A stretch of DNA of 51,077 nt from NCBI GenBank assembly GCA_041687475.1, contig JAWLBW010000002.1, forward strand, positions 1 through 51,077, read 5' to 3'. The notes under the pieces are model-generated. The model saw nothing but the letters and a program-made list of their open reading frames with translations. It was not told the DNA's origin and did not search any database. Numbering within the stretch: position 1 is the stretch's first letter; every line of letters starts with the position of its first letter. The DNA comes from JAWLBW01 sp041687475. Lineage in GTDB: Bacteria > J088 > JAWLBW01. Shown in pieces: positions 34,701 through 40,652 of the stretch. The translations under genes were made by a program, and so were the position numbers.

Positions 34701-37664
34701 GACGGTAACGGCGGCGGTGGCCGGGTTGCCGCTGAATACGGGCGCCGAAGGCGTCGGCGGGGCCGTCGCATCGATGCGCACGGCCGAAGACCCGGCAGAC
34801 CAGTCGCTGACGTTCAGGGCGTTGTCGCGCGCGCGAATGCGATACACGTACTCGCCGTCTGCGCCGGGAATGTCGGTGAAGCCGAGGTCGGTCGTCGTGG
34901 CAAGAAGCGTCCAGTTCACCCAATCGGACGAGCGCTGCACCTGGTAGTCTTTCGTACCGGTCATGCCGTCGACCACCGCTGTCCACGCAAGGGTAACGCC
35001 GGTGGCCGAGACCGAGGCCGAGGGAACGGGGGCCGCGGGAATCGGCGGCAGGCCGGTATCGACCGTGACCTTTTCCGAATAGCCCGAAGCCGTGCTGTTT
35101 CCGGCGGCGTCAAGGGCGACGTAGCGATAGCGGAAATAGCCGCTGCCCGGCATGTCGACGACGGTTGTGGCCGTCGTAACGCCAAGCTGAGTCCACGTTA
35201 CCCCCTCGTTGACCGATCGTTCGAGGCGGTATGCGTCAATGCCGTTCTCGTCGGTCGCCGCCGGCCAGGAAAGTCCGACCGCAGACGAGACCGGATTGGC
35301 GGCAACGACCGGTGCTCCGTTGACCACGGGCGCCGTCTGGTCGACGACCAGCGCTTCGGAAACCATCCAGCCGCTGGCATTGCCGACCTTGTCCCTGGCC
35401 GCGACGCGTACCTGATACGTACCCTCGCCGGCCGACGTCCACGTATACGATTCACCGGCGACGTAGTTGATGAAGTACCAGTTGGCGCCGTCGGTCGTCC
35501 AGCGCAGTTCATAATTGTTCAGGCCCGAACCGCCGTCGGTGGCCGCGCCCCAGCTCACGTCTACCGACTCGGAAACCGGATTGGCCGAGAACACCGGCAC
35601 GCCGGGGTCGGAGGGCGACGTCAGGTCGAGATAGGTGCTCGCCGAGCCGAAGGTCGATGTGTTACCGGCCGTATCGCGCACGCGTACCCTGACGGTTTTC
35701 GTGCCGTCCGTCGGCGGAAGCGTCACTTCGGGCGTGCCGTCGAACGGCATCCACGCGCCGAGTATGCCTTCGACCTCAATCTGCATCTGCGCTTCGCCCG
35801 AGACGACTACCATTGTCTGCAGCGGCTCGGCGACCCATGCGGGGCTGCCGTTGAAGGCTACCACCGGCTGATTCGGCGCAACGGAGTCGTAAACGACCGA
35901 TGTCGATGCGCCGGCCGAGACGTTTCCGGCCTCGTCGCGCAGACGCAGATAGATGGTGTGCTCGCCCTGTTCGGTCGGCAACATGAACATGGGGGTTGCC
36001 CAGAACTGTTGCCACGGCTCGCCCTGGAAATCGGGGCTCGTCGACAGCTGCATCTGCACGGCGCCGCTGCTCTCGATAGCCAGCGTTACCGTTTGCGTCG
36101 ACACGGCCGCCGGAGCGCCGGAAACCACAAAGGTAAAGATGGCCGGCGGCGTCTGGTCGAACGTTACGTCGACCGAAGCAGTCGCCACATTGCCGGCCTG
36201 ATCGCGAAAGCGCCCGTGAATGGTCTTGAGCCCGTCGCCTCCCTGTAAGGTAAACGCAGGCGTCGCCGTGTACGGCTCCCACGCAACGCCGCCAAACAGG
36301 GCGTCGGCCGAAAGCTGCATTTCGGTTGCCCCGCCCACGTCAATCTGCAGGTTGACGGTCGGCGCCGAAACGGCTGCCGGAGCCCCCGCAACCGCAAAGC
36401 CGAAGACCTCGGGCGCCTGGCGGTCAAGCAATACGGTGGTCGAGGTCTCGGCAATATTGCCGGCGGCATCGCGAAAACGTGCGTAAATACCGTATTGACC
36501 GTCGGAACCCGGCAGTTCGAAGAGCGGGCCCGGCTCGTAAGCCTGCCATGCCGCCCCCTGGAAACCCGGGTCGCCGGCAAGCTGCATGTCGACGGCGCCG
36601 GATACTTCCAACGCGAGCTGCACGGTCGGGATCGAAACGGCAAACGGCGCTCCGGCAACCCCGAAGGAAACAATTTCGGGCACCACCCTGTCGAGCGTGA
36701 CCGAAATCGAGGCAGCAGCGACATTGCCTGCCGCGTCGCGGAACCGAGCGTAAATGGTTTTGACGCCGTCGCCGCCCGGAAGCGTTACTTCGGCGGTCGT
36801 TGCCACCGGCACCCACGTGGCCCCGGCGAAGTCGGGAGCCGCCGACAGCATCATTTCTCCGGCGCCAGTAACACCAATCTCAAGCGTGACCGTGGTCTGA
36901 CTGACCGCGCTCGGCGAGCCGGCCAACCCGAATGTCTGCACGACGGGGGCCACCGTATCGAGGGTAACCGCGAAGGCTACCGGCGCACCGTACGATTGGT
37001 CGTCGTTGAATGCGGCCAGGGAAAGGCTGTTCCCACCTTCCTTCAGGGTCGTACGGAAGGTGAAGGTCTTGTCGCCGTTACGCGACACCACCTGCTGCCC
37101 GTTCAGCGAGACACCGGTGTACATCTGCTTGCGCCCCGAAAGCGCAAGCTCGGCCCGGTTGGTGACAGCGGCGGGAAAGCGATCGACGACAAGCAGCTTC
37201 GGGTTAACGGGGCCGAGAAAGAATTCGCCGGCATCGGTAAGCTCGTCGGCCCGCACCACAACGCCCCGCTTGCGATCGCGCAGTACCAGCTCATTGCCCC
37301 GCAAGGCCTCGATGACCACCTCGTAGGTTCCCGCGGCCATACCCAGAAGCTCTGCCTGCCTGGCAGCCGCGTCGAACGACTCGGTAACCACCGTCTTGCC
37401 GTTCTGGAGCGCCGAGACACGAATCGTCGTCAGGGTCACCGCCGTATCATAGGCCGCCGCGCGCCAGCCATCGCCGCTCGCGGCACGAGAGATACCGTCG
37501 GCCAGCGCGTAATCGGCGGCCAGCGCGTAATCGGCGGCCAGCGCGTAATCGTCGGGAAGATGCGCCTCGAACACAACCGTACCCGGCCCTTCCGGCGTAC
37601 AGCCCCCAAGCGCGGCGGCAGTAACGAGGGCGTTAACGAAAAAACGAAGGCGTTTCGCAATCAT
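23670..37664 (-). CDS. Giant multi-propeller surface lipoprotein (4,664 aa)
   Basis: A single uninterrupted 14-kb frame. Signal MIAKRLRFFVNALVTAAALGGC gives lipidation at Cys22. Order of parts by approximate residue: six-residue tandem DYALAA at 37-55; beta-rich domain to 235; five Ig-like repeats 235-680; five FN3 680-1155; Ig-like modules including one with ACSTC; six-bladed NHL propeller 1510-1847; three FN3; Ig modules including one with QCAVC; seven-repeat FG-GAP propeller with Ca2+-type DxNxDG loops 2569-2957; further Ig domains; nine IPT/TIG 3240-3974; fourteen kelch repeats 3975-4664 to the C-terminus. All are adhesion and binding folds; no enzyme domain is seen. Predicted as a long surface fibre or adhesin. 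The ATG at 37664 has AGGGAAG before it. It is divergent from a TPR-barrel protein. The function is unknown. Confidence 0.88.
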   Translation of the reverse strand: MIAKRLRFFVNALVTAAALGGCTPEGPGTVVFEAHLPDDYALAADYALAADYALADGISRAASGDGWRAAAYDTAVTLTTIRVSALQNGKTVVTESFDAAARQAELLGMAAGTYEVVIEALRGNELVLRDRKRGVVVRADELTDAGEFFLGPVNPKLLVVDRFPAAVTNRAELALSGRKQMYTGVSLNGQQVVSRNGDKTFTFRTTLKEGGNSLSLAAFNDDQSYGAPVAFAVTLDTVAPVVQTFGLAGSPSAVSQTTVTLEIGVTGAGEMMLSAAPDFAGATWVPVATTAEVTLPGGDGVKTIYARFRDAAGNVAAASISVTLDRVVPEIVSFGVAGAPFAVSIPTVQLALEVSGAVDMQLAGDPGFQGAAWQAYEPGPLFELPGSDGQYGIYARFRDAAGNIAETSTTVLLDRQAPEVFGFAVAGAPAAVSAPTVNLQIDVGGATEMQLSADALFGGVAWEPYTATPAFTLQGGDGLKTIHGRFRDQAGNVATASVDVTFDQTPPAIFTFVVSGAPAAVSTQTVTLAIESSGAVQMQLSTSPDFQGEPWQQFWATPMFMLPTEQGEHTIYLRLRDEAGNVSAGASTSVVYDSVAPNQPVVAFNGSPAWVAEPLQTMVVVSGEAQMQIEVEGILGAWMPFDGTPEVTLPPTDGTKTVRVRVRDTAGNTSTFGSASTYLDLTSPSDPGVPVFSANPVSESVDVSWGAATDGGSGLNNYELRWTTDGANWYFINYVAGESYTWTSAGEGTYQVRVAARDKVGNASGWMVSEALVVDQTAPVVNGAPVVAANPVSSAVGLSWPAATDENGIDAYRLERSVNEGVTWTQLGVTTATTVVDMPGSGYFRYRYVALDAAGNSTASGYSEKVTVDTGLPPIPAAPVPSASVSATGVTLAWTAVVDGMTGTKDYQVQRSSDWVNWTLLATTTDLGFTDIPGADGEYVYRIRARDNALNVSDWSAGSSAVRIDATAPPTPSAPVFSGNPATAAVTVTWSAVTDATNVSYVLEDSADGGSTFTMIAFQPATSFVYAPETDGRYVLRVAAKDEAGNYGPWSTLSDELVFDTTPPEVAGIPVFSANPVSATVTISWAPASDDTSGIQNYVLDVSTDMGATWSQVISTASTSYEYAPVEGTLQYRVHAVDGAGISGPSSPDATLVVDRTAPSSVVTTPMPNDILAGLPLVEGTWAETGAAGLDSVEVALSDGLLYWDGAGFTSPSPVWLPAATSVNFSWTPPALTDGAYQVESRAIDSAGNREVPAAPTAFTIDTLAPACSTCLVIDSPVYPYSATTAVTLLLDANDEHEIEMRIDGDIVDAFKGTWIPFAATPQVNLTGSDGVKTVSVEFRDPAGNTSLSHADSITLDRTSPVLGNVFLANNDAYVNTEVVTLDITATGDATTMVIGGDVDGGLYTTAFTLSTSVTLTAGDGPKVVSVELHDNAGNSSGTLSDNVELDTAAPVDESVEIAGNPVAVSDPTLPLYTYASDAWEMQFADVADFSIATSWETFSSTAMFTLSGDKGGSFAAQVSSPQSVAYDPAGYLYIADTGNHVIRRIDSAANIETIAGDGTPGYSGDGGLATGARLNAPHGLMLDGQGNLYIADSGNHAIRRIDAGGYVSTVAGGNGAGENGDAGLAVDAQLNFPTQVTVDSGGELYIADRDNHRIRKVDGSGQISTAVGTGLPGFAGDGDVPRNAQLSSPSGVWVDPDDNLYIADTGNHRVRKVESAGNISTMAGTGSVGYSAAETIPTSASLDSPTSVVWNEGEVLISDTGNHVLRVIRPDGYLETLLGDGTPGYAGDGGPEQNARLHSLAGLALGEEGGFLADAGNHAIRRVKSGKIDSVAGNGTPGYTGDGVPFVDGDGLRTVYARYRDLAGNLSAAATTTVTLDTTPPSRPYDIRYAESPVSGPVQLSWEPSVDDGVGVSTYRVEASVDAATWFVIGTSAVTSYTASLGEGGYLFRVSASDLLGNRSDTAQLYQGVLVDQTPPSAPGTPLAAANAVSTAVELAWSPATDAAAGIAHYNLGASNDGGTTWYHVDSMTEPVYSYLPADGEYLFVVSAIDRAGNTGAFSSISLPVTIDTAAPPAPEMPVFSANPVSTAVTISWSSVIDSGSGVAEYVLQASSDDGATFATIAVVTQPDYTYLPSDGAYVYRLAAVDAAGNRSSWSPSTGALLVDTVAPGAPVVSIAGEPTYVNTPNVSLSVSAIGATEMQISESADFGGAGWQSYTASPAVTLSAGDGLKTVYVRVRDVVGLISPANAASVTLDVTPPSTTITQPLDGSRQTAVMSVDGMADDGAGSGIVFVESNLSDGVNFFDGASFTSPAPIWFTATGTSSWSWALSALSDGAYFVEARAVDQAGNTGASTFPVQFTIDTLAPQCAVCIAIDVPQYPYTASQDVTLLFEASGETGPVEMLVDGDIVDAYRGTWMPYASMLSATVTAGDGTKTVSVQYRDAAGNTTILQSDTVTLDTSAPLLGAVELAGGASTVNSSLVSLDLTVSGDVATMDVTGDVATPLLDVPFQGTSSINLSPANGEKTVWVTVYDAVGHASSPVSDTVYLSTSGPALTVKAPFRTFVTGATLAWRVDGANTGDDMARGLAALDDLNDDGIADFAVGIPGDDAAGVDAGKVEIRSGADGSVLHTLTGATAGDKFGSSLATVADIDSDGYRDLLIGAPDTDFAASNAGSVYVISGGTRIELTRLDGTAANENYGKTVAAAEDLDQDGKDEFLVGANGSSFGGRVFVVRGSDYGTMFQVSGDNTADELGRSLAGTPDLNGDGTPDFVAGAPYADYGVTDAGSVYAFSGTDASLLYRLDGQVETGYYGMSLTPGMEMLLVGSPAGTEKGALFISNGLDGAVEHVVYSECGPGCGFGAAVAWAGDLEGDGVEAFVVTEEATWYGGSAAGSVHLYSTEEGRYLYRFDGAAGDYLGRTVAVPGDLNGDSVGDLLVGAYSVNGSVLALASTGETRDFARSSLLRFNLTGAPGAVSAEASVNGGAWNELTGDWSVVEIDVGGEGMHTVSFRGVDGFGNPGTAHTETVGVDLTPPTLMITDPVSNVTTTQATELLISGSMQDPITSGVGGVVRGYYWMATYTDLSGEQRGWAEDDGFYNHVDGAREYFVATSQSSFTQAIPNEGEGLYQIDIAALDGAFNASGGVHTEIVVDRTAPTGGITGPTVVSVSQAMLSLQAEDQWWHEWWQLEMMLTGDITDWYAGSWQPFTDSTYVNFTTGNGNKAVTVQFRDPAGNTSPAYTWSVLVDAFALASLSASSATGGTEITLYGSNFGFPVSDSAVFFDGLMANISLWDETAITATVPEEVPAGQVQVWVETGGDVSNSLPLSVQPSLLSLGASTLSGGDLLFVSGSNFAFPVEASIGGVTQPVETWSATTAEIRVADHTPPGTQPVQLWAYGYPTNTLSIDIAPRIDYIGTIAARAGDAVEIYGANLGGSAGDEVYVGGLPAYIVSWSPTNITFEIPAGVAAGNTMIEVFAGGVYSNSTSFDILPTLTSISSSSVVAGDTLTLWGESFGETSVGNSVLINWVNATVLSWTGTTIDISVPANVGAGPQAIEVMVSSMYSEAQWVDVYPVIDSLSFTSGSGGNTVTAYGSNFGTTPSSLLVGGAGATVGGWDQVTFDFQVPNDAEPGVQPLSVNVNGFPSAPVSFTVIPYLNAISPGYGTGGDTMTLSGTNFGSTQGQVLVDDIAATVLSWNAYEIQAEIPQAVTAGSRQMRVVAGGETSAGQWISVSPTITALNPVSGPVGAVVDIIGHNFGNFAVGNTIEFGGVVTEPVSWAPSLIQVRVPPELGPGTWSVQVGIDANYSNGEPFDVFVPMPQITTITPAAARSYATVTIDGSGFGPPAPQNDVYFGGVTANVYTWTDTQIVAEVPVNANAGNLKLRVSKGPDVSNAVPFVHERPWIEMRYPANGAPGTTMTISGRYFGTTTGAVHFDGMPATVNGWTDDTVQVTVPAGTTGRQSVVVLDASSVGSNRVPWVQTGNDVWVPLGDAPLAVSEQTAVWTGTEMIVWGGRHIGPRDTGARYNPATDSWMAVARAGAPEARYAHTAVWAGDRMVVWGGKNGFGAHLDSGGMYDPISDSWQATQPAGVPVARVGHSALYTGREMIVFGGYDGTSFRNDGARFNPRTNQWGPMALAASPRAEHTAVWTGQGMLVHGGRDGAGETNSIEQYNPAGNAWTSFSGATETRRLHTAVWTGSSMIVFGGRSGAADLATGEIFYPQGGTWGTMPTGSPARSGHTAVWAGEQMLVFGGRSSGSPIDAGTAYYPAVESWVNMNNVGSPGPRYAHTTVWTGGDMLVFGGAEVEGEALNTGGRYNPQSDTWTPIDNGGTPVGRTAHTAVFTGSEMIVWGGKNVRTGQHRNTGARYNPATESWTPVQTTGAPTARARHTAVWAPEAGRMIVWGGVDAVGGALNSGGRYDPSLDSWAPTSTLTGVPAARTNHTAVWTGAEMIVWGGTDMTNRLGSGGRYNASGDTWTQVATGGPTPREGHTAVWSGQEMLIWGGVDGTTHYSNGASFNPGLGQWTAIPSTSLSPRTGHTAVWSGSEMIVFGGVSGPTTYFNDGARYMPGTGWTLLGLTGAPVGRARHTAVFSGNELIVWGGVDPGGYAPGGGRYLPGTNTWIGVSGADEPQTRVGHTAVWAPGKGMLLFGGEAGQAQNAGVLNDGGRYLP
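25745..27945 (-). repeat. Nine IPT/TIG domain repeats
   Basis: Consecutive Ig-like units of about 80 residues with the GGxxxTLxGxNFG opening and a W-T/S-x-T-x-I-x-V-P middle. They form a rod between the FG-GAP/Ig section and the kelch propellers. Confidence 0.85.
28795..29960 (-). repeat. FG-GAP beta-propeller, seven repeats
   Basis: Integrin-alpha-like blades with DLNDDGIADFAVG, DIDSDGYRDLLIG and similar Ca2+-binding loops. Blade 5 is degenerate and has lost the loop. The block seems inserted within an Ig-like domain. Confidence 0.85.
32125..33135 (-). repeat. NHL beta-propeller, six repeats, inside an Ig-like domain
   Basis: Six units with LYIADTGNHxIRR and GTPGYSGDGG spacers. It is flanked by the two halves of one Ig-like repeat: FTLSGDK before, GLRTVYARYRDLAGN after. 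Confidence 0.85.
37501..37554 (-). repeat. 18-bp tandem repeat, three copies, after the lipobox
   Basis: Three almost identical 18-bp units (plus strand GCCAGCGCGTAATCGGCG at 37501, 37519 and 37537) encode DYALAA twice and DYALAD. Six-codon period, so copy changes stay in frame. Confidence 0.9.
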
Positions 37665-38011
37665 GGCTTCCCTGTAACGAGCGGTGACCGGCAGACCAGT
37701 CGCCGGGTGAACCTTTGGGTGGAACGTCCGAATATTAACACAGCGCGGCAACACCAACAAACGATCCAGATCACACTCCGGAAAATTCTTTCAGACGAAA
37801 TATGGACAAGGGAGCGGGAACAGGCTGAAACGCTTCCCGGCTTCCGGGTAAAAACCTTCGAATACCTCCGGAATCCCCCATGCGTGCGCGGGATCACAGC
37901 AGGCCCGGGCCAAACGGGTTACAACGTGAACAGCGGTCTGTCGGAGAAAGGCTGGCCGGTTAAGCGTCCTTCTGCTAGGCTGGGGCATTCATCTTCCGTC
38001 ACGACTTACCG
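37665..38011. other. Divergent control region between giant lipoprotein and TPR-barrel genes
   Basis: 347 bp without a supported gene. It contains the leftward promoter described separately. No good -35/-10 pair or strong ribosome site is visible for the rightward gene at 38012. No repeat or RNA structure stands out. Confidence 0.5.
37732..37760 (-). promoter_or_regulatory. Sigma-70-type promoter for the giant lipoprotein gene
   Basis: Minus strand TTGTTG (37755-37760), 17-bp spacer, TAATAT (37732-37737). Predicted start near 37725 gives a leader of about 60 nt to the ATG at 37664. Confidence 0.6.
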
Positions 38012-39397
38012 ATGAATTCGCGTACAAGACACCTGACTTCGCTGTTGTTCGGCACCCTGCTTCTGCTTACGCCGCCGTCTGCCTCGGCGCAGGACGACTT
38101 TTCGGGAAACCTGGAAATCGGCACCACCCTTTTCCGCCTCGGCAAAGACGAAAAAGCCGTCATTTACCTAGAGCGAGCCGCCGAGGCGCGTCCCGATGAT
38201 TCTTCGGCGCTGATTCCGCTGGGTATCTCGCTGTCTCGACTCGGTCGCCATGAAGAGGCGGTAACGGTGCTCGAGCGCGCCGAGCTCAAAGGCACCCTCG
38301 GCGCCGATGGGGCCTGGTATCTGGGCGAGTCGTGGAAAGCGCTGGGGAATCGAGAAGCCGCCCGCCATGCCTACCAGCTGGCCGCCGAACTGGGGGGCCC
38401 ACTGAGCACGCGTGCCCTGCTTGAAAGCGGGCGCATGGCCCTGACGCTCGGCGACCTGCAGGGCGCCGAACGCGATTTCGAACGGGTGCTGCAACTGCAG
38501 GCAGCCGGCGATCTGGCCGCCGAAGCCCGCGCGGGGCTGTCCGAGGTGTCACGTCGACGGAGCACCCGCCTGGCCGTAAACGTCGATGCGGGCATTCGCT
38601 ACGACAGCAACGTACTTCTTTCGGGCGCCCCGACGAGCGACGACCGCGGCTTTCGCGCCGTCGTGAACGGTCAGGGACGATACCGCTTCATCGAAACACA
38701 ATCGCTGCGCTCGGAAGGGGCCGTGGTTGTAAATCAGGGCCGCTATTTCGACCCCGACCACCGGGCCCTCGATTTGGGCGTTCACCAAGCGCAGGCCGAT
38801 CTGACCTGGCGGCCGGGCAAGCTACCCCTTCGCCTCGGCGGCCTGGTGCGTGCCGAATACTGGACGCTCGACTTCCATTTCTACAAACGCGCCATCGGCG
38901 TGGGGCCGCGCCTGCTTGTCGCCATGGGCGAGAACTTCGCCACCGCGGCTTCGTGGGAATGGCGGCTCGACGATTTCCGCAGCGACGAGCGCGACGGTAT
39001 CAACCGGCGTGCCCAGCTCAACCAATTCGCCTTCTGGGGAAAAACCGGCTACGCCGGCATCGGGGCCAGTTACGAAACCAACCGTGCCGCCGACGACTTC
39101 TGGATTTACGATCTGCTGAGCGCCCGCATTTTCGGCGGCGGCGACGTGGGGGCGGGCATTCTCGTCGACGGCAGTTTCGAGTACCTGCTTACGCCCTATC
39201 TGGCCGAGTCGGTCGACCGCACCGACCGGGCCCTCAGCGCCGCGCTGGGCGTGAGTCGCTGGTGGGGCGACTGGGGTGTGCGCCTCTCGACCGCGTGGAT
39301 TCGGAACGAAAACGTGCGCGCCCCCGAAATCGGCGTTCTGGCCGGAAACTACACCAAGTGGCTGGGCGGTCTCGAAGCCCGTTGGCGCATGCCCTGA
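38012..39397 (+). CDS. Exported TPR protein with C-terminal outer-membrane beta-barrel (Slam-like layout)
   Basis: 461 residues. Signal peptide ending PPSASA, then TPR-type helical repeats (about 30-180: IGTTLFRLGKDEKAVIYLERAAEARPDD and following units). From about 185 to the end, alternating polar/aromatic strands (VNVDAGIRYDSNVLL, YRFIETQSL, LGGLVRAEYWTLDF, GIGASYETNRA and GVRLSTAWIRN) are consistent with a barrel of about 12-14 strands. Periplasmic TPR plus barrel is the architecture of Slam (DUF560) surface-lipoprotein translocons. Sequence similarity to Slam itself is not evident by eye. It is divergent from the giant lipoprotein gene, with a FecR-domain gene 76 bp downstream on the same strand. 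Proposed role: moving or anchoring the giant lipoprotein at the cell surface; this is inference. Confidence 0.7.
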   Translation: MNSRTRHLTSLLFGTLLLLTPPSASAQDDFSGNLEIGTTLFRLGKDEKAVIYLERAAEARPDDSSALIPLGISLSRLGRHEEAVTVLERAELKGTLGADGAWYLGESWKALGNREAARHAYQLAAELGGPLSTRALLESGRMALTLGDLQGAERDFERVLQLQAAGDLAAEARAGLSEVSRRRSTRLAVNVDAGIRYDSNVLLSGAPTSDDRGFRAVVNGQGRYRFIETQSLRSEGAVVVNQGRYFDPDHRALDLGVHQAQADLTWRPGKLPLRLGGLVRAEYWTLDFHFYKRAIGVGPRLLVAMGENFATAASWEWRLDDFRSDERDGINRRAQLNQFAFWGKTGYAGIGASYETNRAADDFWIYDLLSARIFGGGDVGAGILVDGSFEYLLTPYLAESVDRTDRALSAALGVSRWWGDWGVRLSTAWIRNENVRAPEIGVLAGNYTKWLGGLEARWRMP

Positions 39398-39473
39398 GTG
39401 CGTTCGGCGGGTCCATGCGGTATAACATGACAGGCGCTCGCGGCCGAAGCGAATCGACGAGGGAGAAAAGGAT

Positions 39474-40481
39474 ATGAAACGTTTGTTGGCGCTGGGCGCC
39501 CTGATGCTTTCCCTGGTATGCACCGAAGCCTGGGCGGCCACCGCTCACGTGGGAACGGTGGTTTCGTCGACCGGTACGGTCGTTCTGCAGCGTACCGGCA
39601 AGCGCTACAAGCTTCCCGAAGGCACCAAGGTCTACAACGGCGATTCGGTGGTAACCGGTAAGGGCGCCTTTGCCAAGATTCTGCTTGCCGACGACAGCCT
39701 GCTCACCATCAACGAGTCCAGCGCCTTTCGCCTGGAGGGGTTCGAGACCAGCGATCAGCAGCGCAGCGGACGTTTTCGCCTTTACTTCGGCAAGATGCGG
39801 GCGGTGGTTTCCAAGTTTCTCTCGGGCAACACCGATTACAAATTTCAGACCCCCACGGCCGTGGCCGGCGTGCGCGGCACCCATTTCGTGCTCGAGTTCG
39901 ACAAGAATGCGCAGCAAACGACCTTGTCGGTCGTCGAGGGACAGGTTGCGTTCAATGCCGTCGACGAGCGCATCGGCACCCCGGTTCTGGTCGGCGCGTC
40001 GCAGCGCTCGGAACAACGCAGTCGAAGCGCCCCCAGCGAAGCCCGTGAAATGACCGACCAGGAGCGTCAGTCGGTAAACGAAGAAATTGCTTCGACCCAG
40101 ACGCCGCCCGAAGGCACCGGCGAGTCGCAGGGCGAAGGCGGTGAACGTCAGGAAGAGTCGGCGTCTACCGGAAGTGACGGCGACGCAGGTGGTGGCGATG
40201 CAGGCGAGGGCGACAGCGAGAACGACGGCGAAGATACCGGCGACGAGGCATCGGGTGAAGGCGGCAATGATGAGGGCGCGAACGAAGACGGAGCCTCGCA
40301 TAACGATGCAGGAGATGAGTCTGCCCAGGAGACCCCCGAACAGCCGGCCGACGGCGGCGTCATCGAACGCACCGAAACCGTTCAACAGGAAGTGCCCCGC
40401 GAGGTCGAGCGCAACCTGCCCACCGACAGTCCGGTCGCAGACCCCAGCGTAAACCCCACAGGCATTCGCGTGCGCTGGTAA
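39474..40481 (+). CDS. FecR-domain secreted protein with long acidic tail
   Basis: 335 residues. Signal peptide MKRLLALGALMLSLVCTEAWA. The FecR fold occupies about 22-165: a duplicated beta domain with GTVVLQRTGKRYKLPEGTKVYNGDSVVTGKGAFAKILL and the hallmark TPTAVAGVRGTHFVLEF. Residues about 195-300 are an almost pure Gly/Glu/Asp/Ser low-complexity region, then a short basic end (GIRVRW). In signalling systems FecR is periplasmic and controls a sigma factor, but no sigma gene is here. Stand-alone secreted FecR proteins often accompany envelope beta-barrels. It follows the TPR-barrel gene, with TATAAC at 39421 as a possible own -10 and AAAAGGAT as ribosome site. It ends at a strong terminator. 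Confidence 0.82.
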   Translation: MKRLLALGALMLSLVCTEAWAATAHVGTVVSSTGTVVLQRTGKRYKLPEGTKVYNGDSVVTGKGAFAKILLADDSLLTINESSAFRLEGFETSDQQRSGRFRLYFGKMRAVVSKFLSGNTDYKFQTPTAVAGVRGTHFVLEFDKNAQQTTLSVVEGQVAFNAVDERIGTPVLVGASQRSEQRSRSAPSEAREMTDQERQSVNEEIASTQTPPEGTGESQGEGGERQEESASTGSDGDAGGGDAGEGDSENDGEDTGDEASGEGGNDEGANEDGASHNDAGDESAQETPEQPADGGVIERTETVQQEVPREVERNLPTDSPVADPSVNPTGIRVRW

Positions 40482-40509
40482 GCTGCGCAGCACAATCTTC
40501 CCTTGTCTC

Positions 40510-40541
40510 GGCCGGGAGGGCAATGCTCTCCCGGCCTTTTT
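40510..40541 (+). terminator. Intrinsic terminator after the FecR-domain gene
   Basis: GGCCGGGAG (40510-40518) and CTCCCGGCC (40528-40536) with a 9-base loop, then TTTTT. Typical rho-independent structure about 30 bp after the stop. Confidence 0.9.
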
Positions 40542-40652
40542 CATGCCTTGCTTCCCGGATTCGGACTGCCTTCTGGCGACCGAGGGGTAGACAACTGTTG
40601 TGTGACATTGATAGACTACCGCAGCGCTCGCTGGAAACAAGGGGGAACAACC

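Noticed and set aside
32874..36248. Plus-strand open frame of 1,124 codons inside the giant gene
   Set aside because: It lies opposite the repeat-rich lipoprotein gene. The translation is Arg/Gly/His-rich without domains or signal, as expected for the antisense of G/C-ending codons.
36495..38015. Plus-strand frame of 506 codons covering the start of the giant gene
   Set aside because: Antisense shadow; its RVIGGQ repeat is the complement of the DYALAA repeat, and it has no ribosome site or domain.
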